Assembly (NCBI GenBank): GCA_028532985.1
Contig: JANCIK010000005.1
Location: forward strand, 998,501 to 1,062,500
Direction of reading: 5' to 3'
DNA from: Stropharia rugosoannulata
Lineage: Eukaryota > Basidiomycota > Agaricomycetes > Agaricales > Strophariaceae
Length of the DNA stretch: 64,000 bases
Shown: positions 33,778 to 46,177 of the stretch, piece after piece
How the letters are laid out: the number at the start of each line of letters is the position of its first letter
Numbering within the stretch: position 1 is the stretch's first letter
Translations under genes and position numbers: made by a program
The notes under the pieces: generated by a model
What the model was told of the DNA's origin: nothing
Databases searched by the model: none
Seen by the model: the letters and a program-made list of their open reading frames with translations, nothing else

Positions 33778-35315
33778 TAGCCAGCCACGCCAACTAATGT
33801 AACCATACAGAGAGGTAATACGCGATTTCTCATGCGATCTGACGTCCAGGAAATAATGCTAGTAGCTGAATCCTAGACCGTCAGTGGACTAGTTCAAAGT
33901 GATGAAGGTTGGGTAAACTCACAAATGAAAGCCACTGCAAAGGGGCCTACGCTGAGTAGCTGTGATTTATTGGGACTGTTCCCAAGTTGGCTGACGATTG
34001 ATGGCAGGAACAAGGCAAGCCCGAATAGATTTGTGCCACCCATAAAGAACATCACGAAGACCAGAATAACGTGCGGCGAGCTGAAGGATCGCCAAACGTA
34101 TCCCCACTTGAACTTGTCCAAGGGGCTAATAAACGGTCGGTCGTTCTCCAATCGTGCCATGATTAGTCTACAATTTAGTTCGTATCAGTTCATTTCAAAG
34201 CCATAACAGTTCCTTACTTTTTTTGCTTTTCGGAAAGAAATCTGCAGTCGTTTGGAGTTTTTGGAACAAGCAGAAAGCAGAGCAGGCCGAAGACAACTGT
34301 GAATAAGCCTTCCTACTGAGGTGTAAGCTAGGTGATTTTGGTAGATTACGATGCTCAAGTACCAGAATAAATATCCATGCCCATGCTGGCTTTCCACCTA
34401 CGCCATTCATATTAGAGATCGCGGCTGCCAAAAGTCCAGAGAATGCTCCGGAGAGCTTGAGAAAAACATAAGGTTTGGGTAAGAGTTCAATCCTAAATGA
34501 AATTACTGACCGACGCCGCCGAAAAGAAAAGTCCAATGCTACACGAGAACATAAGCAAGTTAGAATTATGGTAGCTCCAAAGGTTGAATAAATACTATTA
34601 CCGAAGAGAAAGCTCTTTCCTTGTGTAAAAACCTGAAAGATATAGCACAATTCCAGGAAACATAGGTCCTTCAACAAGGCCTAAAAAGGCACGAGCCGTG
34701 GCCAGTCCTGCAAATGAAGTGACAAACCCCTGTAATATGAGGATGATACCCCAGGTGGTAAGCAGGGCAGGCAGTGCAATATTGGGTCCTATTCGCCTAA
34801 GAAGAAGGTTCGATGGGATTTCGGACAGAATGTATGGCCTGTATGCAGTTATCAGTACTACTCCAAGAAGAAATTATTCACCACGAACACATATGTTATC
34901 GTCACACAGACAGAGTATTGGTGGTCCGTGAGATGGAGTCCTTTTTGCAGACCGGCAACTCGTGCATTTCCTAGCAATGCCAAATCAGTACCTCTCATGT
35001 AGTGTATGTTCTTTGATAAGTACCAATATTTGCGCGGTCCTGGAGACTAGCGATTCAGAATAATATTCAAAGAGAGGGCCTAATCGAGCTTACCAGGAAG
35101 GACAGCAGATAGAACATGGTGACGAGAGGGAGCACCGCCACGTCTAACCTTCGCAGAGCGCTCTTTACAGCTGCTTCATGTATATCGTCTCCAACGTGTT
35201 CAAAGTTCAGAGGATTCCTCGATCCGGTCTCAGGCAGGCTGTCTTTTCTGTCGATAGCCAAGCTTGCGATGGTGGATTCGTCGGCATGGGATTCGTCCGC
35301 TCGGTGCTGGGTCAT

Positions 35316-35883
35316 CTCTCACTGTATTCACCACTGATCCAAGCCAGGATAAGGGGGTACCTAGGTAGAGCAGACATCCAGACTCTGCGCGTAGGTCGTC
35401 CATTTGAATGGTTTATGCCAAGACATGTCATGACGGTTCCGATAATAACTCTGGCCTGGGAGACTTGGAGATAGTTGAATCACACGCGAACATATTGATG
35501 GCGGCACGAATCCTCGAAGGGATAGTGAACTACGGCGAGCTACCTTGCTTTCTACTTGAATTTGACCGCAAATACCTCTTCATGACTACGCACCACTCCG
35601 CAAATGCAGGTAGCCCTGCTCAACCCTATAGTAAAGGCTGAAACAGTATTCACATCTTGTTAATATACCTAAAGAAGCGGAGCAGGTAAATATACTCGTA
35701 TGCATTCTTCGAGCAAGCGGAGCGACAGTGCTCTGCTGAACAGGACGGACTTTCGATGCAATCAAGTCTGGTGTATCAGATCATGAATATGCCGGCAGCA
35801 TGTTGTTATTGTCGTGAATAGAGCACAAGAAGCGGATAAGATGGCAATGCATCCTCCGAGTAAAGACATTCGAGTAGACTTAT
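35316..35883. other. Intergenic
   Basis: This 0.57 kb stretch lies upstream of the MFS gene and downstream of the esterase. It probably holds the transporter promoter, and no gene is seen. Confidence 0.4.
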
Positions 35884-38145
35884 TCATTGCCCAATCTGAG
35901 CACCAACGCTCTCCCAAAACCTAGCAAAAATCCACGGTGCTCAGTACTAAATGCAGGGGAAAGGAAAATAAAGACATACTCGCACCGCCGGAGGAGTGCA
36001 TCTGACGTCGTGATTAGCCTGATGTCGGGGGTATTTTCTTCTGTTTTATTGAAGAGCATCTCATTTATCCCATTCCAGGGTTTCCAGAGGGGAGTGACGT
36101 CAGCCGGGTCCCATTTAATATTAGGGTCAAGGGACAAAGCAAAATTGAGAAACGATTCTGGAAACGCTCTGTCGAAGTCTGGGTTGGCAAATGCTGGACC
36201 ACCAGGGTTCAATCTGAAATTCTAGGGTTCAAAGGAAGAAAATACTGGACAGTAGAGGAAAACCTACGAAGGAAAATAGTAGCCAACGTCGCTTGCATGG
36301 GTGCCCGGTGGGATAGCGAACTCTCCCTTTACAAATCATATCAACAACGGTCGGGTGTCAGGGTTTGGACCAGTTCGTGTCACCTTAAATGCTTGTTCAC
36401 CAACTCCGCGCATAAGAGCATATGTGGGACATGAAAATGGCTTTATTGTCGTGAGTCATAGAAGAGTCGGGGATATAAAATAAATACTGACTTTCCCCCA
36501 TGATAGCATTGACCTGGAATAAATTGGTTCCAAGGCCTGCGTACTGTCCAGCGGCTGCAGACACCTGAGAGGCATCCAACTGAGGAAAGAGTTGAGATAT
36601 ATAATCTAGTGGCTGAACGGTATTTGCGGTCGATTGGTTGACGAAAGATACCCCTTCAAATGTGTTGGTAACCGACAAGAGGGACCTCTGTCAAACATCA
36701 GAAGTTGCACGTCGGAAAATTATCAGTGTGGGCCTACCGTATTGACTACATTTTTGCGCAGAAGCTCCAGTGGCCTTTCCATGATGAAGGTCCCGTCAAC
36801 GACAGGTACAAAAGAGAAGGTCCCGAAGAAGCCACTATTACTTATCTGTACATTAGCTTCCTGAAGGGTGTTTGCGGCCACGGAGCGCAAACAGGCTAGT
36901 GTGTTTGGGGCACCGGTACAGCTGAAGAAAGTGCTTAGGCACGATCCTCGGACTTTTCGGAAAAATCAAACTGACGCACTTCGTTTGGGAAACTACCTCA
37001 TTGTAAAGAAGCTATGTGGATGTGTCGTTAATTTTGTTAGGGTGTAAAAGCTAGGGAGCCTGACCTCAGGAATTCGATCATTGAAGTTATATTGAGAAGG
37101 AAGAAATGTTGAGCTTGTCATCGCCGCTCGGAATAGGGGAGGGTTTGTCTTCTCTCTTTCAGCAATAACATGCTGCAAAACAGATCCTGCGCCAGCGGAT
37201 TGACCCCAGATTGTCACCTTGGTGGGATCTCCCCCGAACTTATAAATCTATAACAAGGCGTAATCAACCCCCATTTAAAGATAATGCTACAAATGCTAGC
37301 CTCACATGATCCTGTACCCATCGTAAGGCGAACTGTTGGTCCACTAGGGATAAAAGATAAAAGATATACATGAGAGGGCTGAACAGGGAACTTACGTAGT
37401 CCTGCGTTAAGCAAACCGTCGTTATGAACTTTCTGACCAGCTAAAAATCCAAACAGGCCGAGCCTGTATTGTGGTATAACCAATATAACACCTCCCGCTT
37501 CACGCAATATATCGTTCCCGGGAAGCTGTGAAGCTGCACCAGCAGCGTATCCACCTCTAAGATATCACGTTCAGATACAGATAATTGACTGTAGTCGAGG
37601 CTACATACGCGTGAAGCCAAACAATAACCGGAACTGCTTTACCGTTTGGGCTTACACCACCTGGAACAAAAATACTAAGAGGAAATCAATATCATCTCAG
37701 CTGGTGATAATGGACGAGTCGCACTTCATAAAAAGACAGTCCTCCCCGTTTGGTACGCTCGCTGCCGTATCAACCGCCGAGCTCCTTCGAAACGGTGTCA
37801 CAGCCGAGTTTCCCTGTGCAGCGGCAAAGCATGCCGTTGGTTGCGTGTTTGCCGTCTGAGTTCCAGGAGTATATGCGGGCAGATGTGCGGCTTGAAAACG
37901 TAGGCTTGCTACGGTGATCCCGTTGAGTTCACGAAATGCAATTTAGAGACCCAGTACATACCTGTCGGCGGAGCAGCATATCGAACACCCAGGAAGTTTA
38001 CGTTGGTCTGGTTCGAGACGACATCTTGAAATGCGACGCCCTTATACTTGGAATATCCGAGGTCAACTGTGAAAGCGGCTACAGGCCATATTAATATGGT
38101 GGCTAGTAATGCAACGCAATATATGCGATGCAATAATACTGTCAT
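35884..38145 (-). CDS. Secreted type-B carboxylesterase/lipase
   Basis: The start at 38145 gives a signal peptide (VALLATILIWPVAAFTVDLG), then YKGVAFQDVV and FLGVRYAAPPTG, the classical beginning of type-B carboxylesterases. Later exons show NGEDCLFMKC (the Cys pair region), VSPNGKAVPVIVWLHA, VILVIPQYRLGLFGFLAGQK, the nucleophile elbow VTIWGQSAGAGSVLQH, the downstream SNSGFFGTFSFVPVVDGTF, and a C-terminal part ending SVGAQIGQ at 35884. The elbow has GQSAG where most relatives have GESAG; Ser is kept. It hydrolyses carboxylic esters outside the cell, and the natural substrate is unknown. About ten introns are required. A start 69 bp upstream (38214) is also in frame, but the shorter form gives the better signal peptide. 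Confidence 0.88.
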
Positions 38146-40029
38146 GTCGGCTACTTTCACGAGGTTCCAGTTGGTGGCTGCGTCGAAGTTCAGGTGAAAA
38201 TGAATGGGCCCCAAAGGTGAATATGTCTTATAGCACCTGCAACAAGTTATAAGTAGCCAATCTCAGAGCATGTGAGTCCTGTATTGAGAAACAGAAGCTA
38301 CCATCAGGAAGGACTCATCGATTATATCGATTATAGCGTTCTGCCGTAGTTGCTTTCGAATGAATTCAACCGAGTTATTCAGATGTGCGAGTTCTGAAAG
38401 CGTCACATGTGAGGAGCGATAGACCGTACTTCCGTCTGTTTAGTGTTTACTGTCATAGGGTTGTCGTAGTTTGTCGTGTCCTATAACAGTCGCCAAATCG
38501 TCATACAGAGGTTCCAAGAAATGTGCGGATAGCGTGTTTGAGAGCATGCTAAAGCATGGCTATATAGCGAGAGGTGAGTCAAGAGAACAAGGTCAGCCAA
38601 GATTAAGCATACATAGTGAACAGAGGCAGAGAGGTTCCTTGGGGGTTCCTATGTATTTGTTTCGTTCCTGTTGCGCGTTCCATGGGGCCGGGCGGCCCGA
38701 ATACATCCTTGATCCGAACGAGTTTCGGCCTCGGCACGACCCGGTGCCGATAGTGGCTGTGTCGGGGCTTACCATAAGTATCCCCTTAAACTTCGAGGTG
38801 TGCTTAAAGGATGTACTCTGTTACTAATCTAAGGACGACATAATGACGATGCTAGAAGTTGTTTAATTATGAATATGCAATGCTGGATATGCATTTCGTA
38901 CCGACTACATTCAAAACATGCTTCAAGCTCTTTTTATGGCAGCCCTACACTGCTCGGCTTCAACCGCAGGCCGGCATGTACTAGGTCTTTGAAGAAATGT
39001 CACTGCCGCCGGTAATAAGTTTTTAACTCGTCTCTGTTCAGCTCCCTTCATGCAATGGATCTTTCAAATCTTTCTGTTCATTCTAGATGGCGTTGAGAGG
39101 TCAAGTCAGTTGTCCAAATCACTGATTAGACCAAGATTAGCCTTACCGTAGCCTTATCTGTGCCTTACGTTTTAAGTACTATAGGTGCGGACCGGAAGCC
39201 GTACAACTGCGCGACGCGACAGCGTGCAGCTTTCTTCTTGGAATCTGATCCTCTTCCCTCCTCTTCCTCATCAACTCCAAAACTTTGAACAGAACATAGC
39301 GCTTACGTCGTGTCGAATGAAGCAAGACATCAATTACAGTAGCTTAGGCCGAGCAAAGGCCGAGTCTGGTTCACTTAGCGGACATCGTACTATAAGCAGC
39401 TGTTAATGTCGATGGTCTTCGATTCTTTTTCTATTGGACTTCCCCCGACACTCATAACATGGAATCTTTATCCTCCAATACGGTTATCGCCACACAACCT
39501 TCATAGGGCACTCTGAATACACACCCTTGGGATTCTTGGGCTAATATTTGAATAACATGACATACCGGCAACCAACCGGAGCTTTCTAGAATATTTCGTG
39601 TTCCGACGCAGATTGCCAATATGTCTAACCCGGGATGCATACCACGTATGATCACACCTTTCCTTCTCGCTCAAAGCTAATTGCCTCATCTCTGCTAGCG
39701 GCGAATCTGCTAGCGGCCCTGAGGACTCGTGAGTGGCTAGAAGTTTGGCCCATCAGCGCTCACCATTGGACAGCTACGAGGTTCACATGCTTTGTCCGTT
39801 TTGAAGCGACGGTGAAGATAACAGATTCACGTAAGTCCGTCTTTGTATTATTACAGGTAACAATCATCTTCCCTGACTATCAAGTGTCCACACGTCTGCC
39901 AGTAGATTCATTCCTGTGGAAGAAGCAGTTCTCTCCAAAGGGAACTATCTCTTCATTTCGGGTCGCCTCTGCCCTATAAATCCCAGCCTTCCTTACCACT
40001 CTCCTACCATTTTCCTAACCATTTCTGCA
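38146..40029. other. Intergenic, about 1.9 kb
   Basis: No supported exon is present. A TATA-like CTATAAAT at about 39974-39981 lies roughly 50 bp before the MFS start at 40030. The rest holds only short frames without motifs. Confidence 0.4.
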
Positions 40030-41879
40030 ATGACCAACACGCCCGAAGATACGATTGACGAACGCAGCCATCTTTTACCTAACGAAAACCGTCGACGACC
40101 TTCACGAAAAACCCCCCTTCCCAAAACGCAGATCGCTATTATATTGCTGCTGCAACTATGCGAACCTATTGCGAGTCAATCCATCTTCCCCTATATTAAC
40201 CAGGTATGTGAGCTGCAATGATGAGGAAATCGTACTTATCTATAACTAGCTCATTAGCGAACTTGACATTACTGGAGGGGATGAGCGCAAAGTTGGCTAT
40301 TATGCGGGGCTCATCGTACGTTGCTCCTTGTCAGTCTAAGACCCAATGCAGACAACCCCACACAGGAATCATTGTTTTTCGCCACAGAGGCGCTTACAGT
40401 ATTACAGTGGAGTAGAGCTTCAGATCACATTGGACGCAAGCCTGTGCTGTTAATTGGCCTGTTCGGGATCATGTTATCCATGTTGTGCTTTGGTCTCTCC
40501 AGAACGTTTTTGATGTTGGTCATTAGGTACCATTCAACCCTCTTTCATACATGTCTCGTGCTAAACTATAGACAGTCGCTGCTTTACAGGATTGCTGAAC
40601 GGAAACATTGGTAAGAATACAGTCACTAGTTTCCGTACGGGAAAACTGACGCAGACTTTTGCGATCCAGGGGTGATGAAAAGTGTTATGGGTGAATTAAC
40701 GGATTTAACGAATAGAGCCGAAGGATTTTCTTTAATGCCTGTTGTATGGGGGCTCGGTGCAACGATAGGGTGAGTACTTTTTATAACCAGCTATAAATAC
40801 GGTGGATATCAACTCTATTATTAACCGCGATCCACTCTCAGACCCCTGTTGGGTGGCACTTTGGCCAGGCCGCATGAGAACTTCCCTAAATATTTCTCGG
40901 GCGCGTTTTGGAGGCAGTACCCATACTTCCTCCCCTGCCTAGTTCCAGCATGTTTCATTATGGTGGCATTTTTAATAACTCTCTTTGTTTTCAAAGAGGT
41001 GAGCCACATTAGCCCCCTTCAGTGTACGATAATTGGATCACCAACACCGTTAATGCTCGATTTAGACGAATCCCAGACGGAAGCCCGAGGTTATTCAAAC
41101 CATCGAAGCATCTAACGTCACCAAAGCACAACCACATGATGAGCCAGTTCCAGTCCGCGAGCTTCTGCGCACTCGGTCGATTATCATCTCAGTCTCCAAT
41201 TACGTCGTGCTGGCGTTCCTGAATATATCGTTCTGTGCGCTGTTCCCTCTCTTTTTAGCAATGCCTCTGGAAATCGGAGGCCTCGGACTCGCGCCTCGAA
41301 CAATCGGTATCATCATCGGGAGCTACGGCGCAGGCGGTGCGATCTTTCAAGCGCTCTGCTTTGCGCGGGTCGTGCGCTATTTTGGCGAGCGCGGCGTCTA
41401 TATTGCGGCGATTTGCACTTACCTGCCCATCTTCGTTCTTCTTCCCACTGCAAATATCCTCGCGGGTCATCTTGGTCGCCAGTCGTCAATACCGTGGATT
41501 TTAATCGCTTTGGTGGCGATGATGATGGCTATTAATGACATCGCTTTTGGTGCGTTTGTGATCTTCATTTCTGCAATAACCGGTGTTAATTTAACGCTGC
41601 TTGACAGGGACCATCTTCATGTACATAACCTCATCAGCACCCAATAGACGATCACTCGGAGCCACGAATGGGCTCTCACAGACGACCGTGTCCATAGCTC
41701 GGGCTGTCGGACCTGCACTGGCTACTTCCTTCTTCTCGTTATCCGTTGAGAAGAATCTTCTGGCAGGCTACGCGGTATACGTCTTCTATGCCACGCTTGC
41801 GTGCTTCGCCGTGGTACTTGCTACGCGGCTTCCGGAGAAAGTATGGGATGCGGATGACCAAATGTCACCTTCCCATTGA
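40030..41879 (+). CDS. MFS transporter, ZIFL/YCR023C-like (copy 1)
   Basis: The first exon (MTNTPEDTIDERSHLLPNEN) has an acidic dileucine-like ERSHLL motif, then TQIAIILLLQLCEPIASQSI leads into helix 1. Helix 2-3 carries ESLFFATEALTVLQWSRASD and the MFS motif A HIGRKPVLLIGL. Further exons are RCFTGLLNGNI, GVMKSVMGELTDLTNRAEGF, PLLGGTLARP, ARELL-like PVRELLRTRSIIISVSNYVV, GGLGLAPRTIGIIIGSYGAG and SSAPNRRSLGATNGLSQTTV, with a stop at 41879. The pattern fits the zinc-induced-facilitator-like / DHA1-type transporters, which export small molecules from vacuole or plasma membrane. The substrate is unknown. A paralogue follows in tandem at 42734. About seven introns are present. Confidence 0.88.
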
Positions 41880-42733
41880 GCTTTGGCTGGTCGTGTGGTC
41901 AAAAATTTGGTGCTAGATACTTTTATGGTCGTAGGTTAGACTTCAAGTAATTGCATCAAATCACAAGTTCTGATCAATATTTGGTTATTGGGGAGTTATG
42001 GTGCCTGTCCTTAGCGATCTTCCACTATAGTCCACCATCCTTAACCAGAGTCAGCGGGGGCGCTCAAATGACATTCATATTTTTGTTTCGTCCGCAACTT
42101 CTATAACTGCTGTCTCACAGAAATGCCTCAGTCGAAGTTTAAGTCATCTGCATTAGTGCGTATGATTCAATGGCAATATAGAAGTCCACCGTAATTATAT
42201 CGCTCATTCTTTCTGGTAGTACCACATGATTAGCTTCCTGGCTTAGCGCTCTTCCCTGCTCAGAGTGACAGAATCGAAATGAGATTTCCTTATGAAAAAT
42301 TGTGGAGCCCAAGATCCGAATGCACCTTGGCCTGACAGTGCCGACATTGCGGCCCAGTATAATGTATGACAGTCTATAACAAAACACCCAGTGATCACAA
42401 TTTACGAGAGGTGTACCGCAAGATCGACTATGATTTACCTCTAAGGGCAAAATGCTCTGTTTTCTACGTCCTTCCCTGTCGTTCCAGACCATCACCGCAG
42501 AACCTGGAGACGCGAAGAGCCTATATTCCGCTATGATCCCACCATCTTTGATAATCATCATTGAATGGAATCTACACAGAACTTCATCATTTCTAGGCGT
42601 CGAAATGCACGTACTGGTCAGGACATATGTCCACGTCCGAGGCCGGACGGATTCCGACTGTTATAACTACGGTCGTCCGCTGGACACAATTTCACGGCCT
42701 TTAGGTTCCTCCTGGTAGCCCCATTCACTGTCT
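41880..42733. other. Intergenic between MFS paralogues
   Basis: No exon is supported in these 0.85 kb. The minus-strand frame at about 42139-42561 has no recognisable motif. Confidence 0.4.
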
Positions 42734-44628
42734 ATGGATTCATACACCGAAAATGCCGACGTGCAGGCTCACGATGAGCGGACGCCCTTGTTAGAGCGAC
42801 AAAAGCCCAAGCAGACCAAAACGCCTCTGGACAAGCTGCAGCTTGGAATCATCCTCCTGGGGACGATTGTTGAACCCATATGCAGCCAGTCAATATATCC
42901 TTACATTAATGAAGTGCGTTCGTTTGTTTCTCCTGCTTGCCTTTGCCAACGATCTGCGTCACAGCTGGTGGGAACTCTGGATATAATTGGGGGGGACAAA
43001 ACAAAAGTCGGTTATTACGCCGGAATGATTGTAAGGTTCACATTTGCTCGAGACTTAACCACGTCGCTGAAATACAAGAATAAATCAGGAGTCTCTGTTT
43101 TTTGCAACGGAAGCACTAACTGTATTTCAATGGAGTCGCCTGTCAGATAGCATAGGCCGAAAGCCTGTGTTGATGTTTGGTATGCTGGGCACGATACTTT
43201 CTATGTTATCCTTCGGTCTTTCAAAAACATTTGCTACTCTGGTGATCAGGTAAGTACACAATTGATACTGATGTAATCCATAGGATGCCTCTGATGTTCC
43301 CTTCCCCCCGGACTAGCCGGTGCCTCTGCGGATTGCTTAACGGAAATATTGGTGAATTACTGCCCACTAGAACATCAAATTTGAATAGAACTGATTGTAA
43401 AACTAGGCGTCATGAAGAGTACTATGGGTGAATTAACAGACCATACAAATCGTGCCGATGCCTTTGCGCTTATGCCGGCACTTTGGGCATTTGGAGCGAC
43501 CATGGGGTATGGTTCATTATCCTGTACTACGCGCGGACTGAGCTAATTTGAAAAATCTAGTCCCCTCCTAGGGGGAACATTCACTCGACCAAGTGATCAG
43601 TTCCCAACTGTCTTTACGGGGGAATTCTGGAAGACCTATCCATACTTTCTGCCTTGTTTTGTCCCCGCTTCCATTGTCTTTGTTATATTTATAATTACAG
43701 GACTTTGGTTCAAAGAAGTGAGTGGCTATACTATATGTTTGTGCTTTGCATCTATTAACGGAAATTAATTTACTGGGAAGACTGTCACATGGAAGAGGTA
43801 TTCGGCAACAGCCAATGCGCGTTCCACATCTTCTGATACCCTCGTTGCTGAATATGATCGTCGAAAGGACTTCGAAGAAACGCCGATAACGTTTCGCGGT
43901 CTTCTTACTTTTCCTGTCGTCATTTCAATCGCCAATTACATGTCCCTGGCGTTCTTGAACATCGCAACAAATGCACTACTTCCTTTATTCTTCCACATGC
44001 CTATTGCATTGGGAGGCTTAGGACTCGACCCCGTTATGATTGGGTATAGCATGGGCATTTATGGACTTGGAACAGGTATGTTCCAAATACTGTTCTTCGC
44101 CAAGATCGTGAGACGCTATGGAAATCGCCGGACGTTCATCATGTCTATGGCAGCCTTCATCCCAGTCTTCCTTATGTTCCCCGTCATTAACCTCCTCGCA
44201 AAACGATGTGGCATGTTCTTGGGTGTCTGGCTTCTGGTTGGGATAATGATGTTTCTCCTGTTTTTCATGGATACGGCCTATGGTGAGAGTTTGTCTAATA
44301 AAAAAGATCAAATTTAATTCTGAAATGCTACTCGCCAGGGTGTATATTTATATACGTCACTGAATCCGCTCCGAACCGCCGCTCACTCGGGGCTACAAAC
44401 GGCCTTGCACAGACAGCAGTGTCCATGGCGCGCGCCGTCGGGCCTGTCTTGTCGACTTCACTTTTTTCCTTCTCGGTCCGCAACAATATCCTACATGGAT
44501 ACGGTGTTTACTTTATATTAACTTTTCTGGCATTACTCGCGTTACAGTTAGCATCGAAGTTGCCACCCCGAACATGGGCGTCAACGATAAAGGAGGGCCC
44601 TACTGCGGATGTCAATCGTTGTGAGTGA
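42734..44628 (+). CDS. MFS transporter, ZIFL/YCR023C-like (copy 2)
   Basis: The ATG at 42734 gives MDSYTENADVQAHDERTPLL, with the same ER-PLLE N-terminal motif as the neighbour, then LQLGIILLGTIVEPICSQSI. Downstream are GGDKTKVGYYAGMI, FQWSRLSDSIGRKPVLMFGM (motif A), RCLCGLLNGNI, GVMKSTMGELTDHTNRADAF, PLLGGTFTRPSDQFP, GGLGLDPVMIGYSMGIYGLG and SAPNRRSLGATNGLAQTAVS, ending at 44628. It aligns exon by exon with the gene at 40030-41879 and has introns in the same places, so it is a tandem duplicate. Several residues in the predicted pore-lining helices differ (for example SQLVGTLDIIG versus SELDITGG), so substrates may have diverged. Confidence 0.88.
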
Positions 44629-45215
44629 TGCGAGCAGCATCATCGTCTGTACGCTCAAAGAAATGAAATTAAACCTGCAATTTCAATGAAAGAATGTGTG
44701 CTCAGAAACGTTCAAAATTGAAGCTTGAAGGGTGACCAGAGACAATCCAGAGCGTGTTGTTTGGACCTGTTGCACCGGTGACGGAGTTGTACCTGGGTGT
44801 GTGAAGACCAATGAAGCCGCTGGTCCCGAAAGAGAAAGCTAATAACGAATGACAATAATGACCTTGTCCCTGAGACAGCTTATCGGTCCACCGCACACAT
44901 CATAGTGGGCATAGTCCTCCAGCACTACATTTCATTGATCATTCCCGATCTTGCAGGTGCTGGACAAGAAACTCGTATTCAAGCCACCGTTTGATTTGAA
45001 ACAATAAAAATTGCATTGGGCGTCGCTTACTTAGTACGGCACTATAAAAGAACGACTGCAGGCGACTTCTTAGCTTTTCCACAGTGTCCGGATCAAAAGC
45101 TCTAACAAAAGCGATAAAATCGGCTATTTCTGGCCTTTGTCTTATATACACCAAGCACTCACCACGGCTTCTCTTTACACGTTTCGTTTCTGGAGGACCT
45201 CTTTGCTATGCACTT
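44629..45215. other. Intergenic
   Basis: About 0.6 kb. A 70-codon minus-strand frame at 44939-45154 is open but has no ATG start, motif or splice partner. Nothing else is recognised. Confidence 0.4.
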
Positions 45216-46001
45216 ATGGGCCCTACTGATCCCACTATGATGCAAACCTACGCCATAAAATCTCTTGAGGACGACAGTCTCGTGCTTGGGCCCAAAATAT
45301 CCAACAAGTCTCTACCCCCACCAATGCCTCCTGCCTCTCCTTATGTCGACTCCTCTGACGATGAAGACATTCCTCCAGCTTCTCATAACAATCTGCGCTC
45401 GTCAATTGCAGAGCTGTCTAGCGCCAAGCTCCGTTCTATCCTTGTCAAACTTGCCGACACCAACTCGCGCTGGAAACGCGCCATCGCCAAAGAAGTGGCG
45501 TGTGCACGGGTCGAAGGAGACTCACCACCTATATCTGCTACATCGAGCCCCAAGCAAAGGTCAAAGATACGGCACAGACACAGGCGGGCGTCACATACTA
45601 TAACCCAGCTACGTCTTGAGCCCCTCGTCGACCGCAAAATCGCCTATCACCCAGGTATGCGCCATGCGGTGCCCAAGTCTACGTGTATTCTCACTTACCC
45701 TCTCCACTTAGGACATCTCGACGAAGAGGTATACGAGTTCCTCCCCCATACGCCTCATCAAGCAGTTCTATCAGAAATGCGCGTGATTAAAATGTGGACA
45801 TGCTGCGATGAAGACGAATGGAGCCCTGGGTGCCGCCGGTTATCTATAGATAACGAAATGAAGCACAGTGCACTAGGCGACTCCGACGTCCCGTACGATG
45901 ATAACGATGTTCTGCCTGATTCCGAGCTCGAGCGACGCTCTGAAGATGATGCGCATGAGGCATTAACGCCTGCAAGCGCTCACGAACCGCTGCCAATGTA
46001 G
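45216..46001 (+). CDS. Hypothetical protein with C-terminal WxCCxxxxWxxGC motif
   Basis: The start at 45216 (MGPTDPTMMQTYAIKSLEDD) is chosen because the frame upstream has no ATG. The N-terminal half is Pro/Ser-rich with an acidic patch (DSSDDEDIPPA), followed by a helical stretch SSAKLRSILVKLADTNSRWK. The C-terminal part has HLDEEVYEFLPHTPHQAVLS and then MWTCCDEDEWSPGCRR, a compact Cys cluster that could bind zinc. The YHPG at the end of one exon and HLDEE of the next are separated by a 57 nt segment (45655-45711) with GT..AG ends that also happens to be open. The tail is strongly acidic. I do not recognise a family. It is likely a fungal regulatory or nuclear protein. Confidence 0.6.
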   Translation: MGPTDPTMMQTYAIKSLEDDSLVLGPKISNKSLPPPMPPASPYVDSSDDEDIPPASHNNLRSSIAELSSAKLRSILVKLADTNSRWKRAIAKEVACARVEGDSPPISATSSPKQRSKIRHRHRRASHTITQLRLEPLVDRKIAYHPGMRHAVPKSTCILTYPLHLGHLDEEVYEFLPHTPHQAVLSEMRVIKMWTCCDEDEWSPGCRRLSIDNEMKHSALGDSDVPYDDNDVLPDSELERRSEDDAHEALTPASAHEPLPM

Positions 46002-46177
46002 CGGCGCTGGGATTCGACTCTCGCGGAGAACAAGTACGCATCCTCTTTGGCACCTCATTCGTTCTTTGTCAAGGAGACATCTATTTTATGATTATTATTT
46101 TTTCCTTTCCTCCTATTGAAAGCATGTAATCTATCAGCTCAGGATGTATATTTGGAATAAATTTGTTTGTACTATTT

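Larger units (their letters stand above)
31536..35315 (-). pseudogene. MFS transporter (allantoate permease type) interrupted by a retroelement
   Basis: The start at 35315 gives a cytosolic N-terminus ending in RRLDVAVLPLVTMFYLLSFL, then a 16 nt exon encoding DRANIG, NARVAGLQKGLHLTDHQYSV, PYILSEIPSNLLLRRIGPNI, GLVEGPMFPGIVLYLSGFYT, AFSGLLAAAISNMNGVGG, PLDKFKWGYVWRSFSSPHVI and VLPLCMVTLVGVAGYAVYL. These match the anion:cation symporter branch (Dal5/Tna1-like) of the major facilitator superfamily. Within the AGYAVYL exon a 1.63 kb element is inserted (32138-33766), and the minus-strand frame runs into its poly-T and stops. Beyond it the gene resumes: VYSTAPVIAAWLSNNSEPHY, SIALGLGATN, GILSTWLYPS and a stop at 31536. 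Apart from the insertion the reading frame is intact, so the break appears recent. Confidence 0.85.

Noticed and set aside
44939..45154. 71-codon minus-strand frame (PEIADFIAFVRAFDPDTVEK)
   Set aside because: Plausible composition, but no ATG start, no family similarity that I recognise, and no neighbouring exon.
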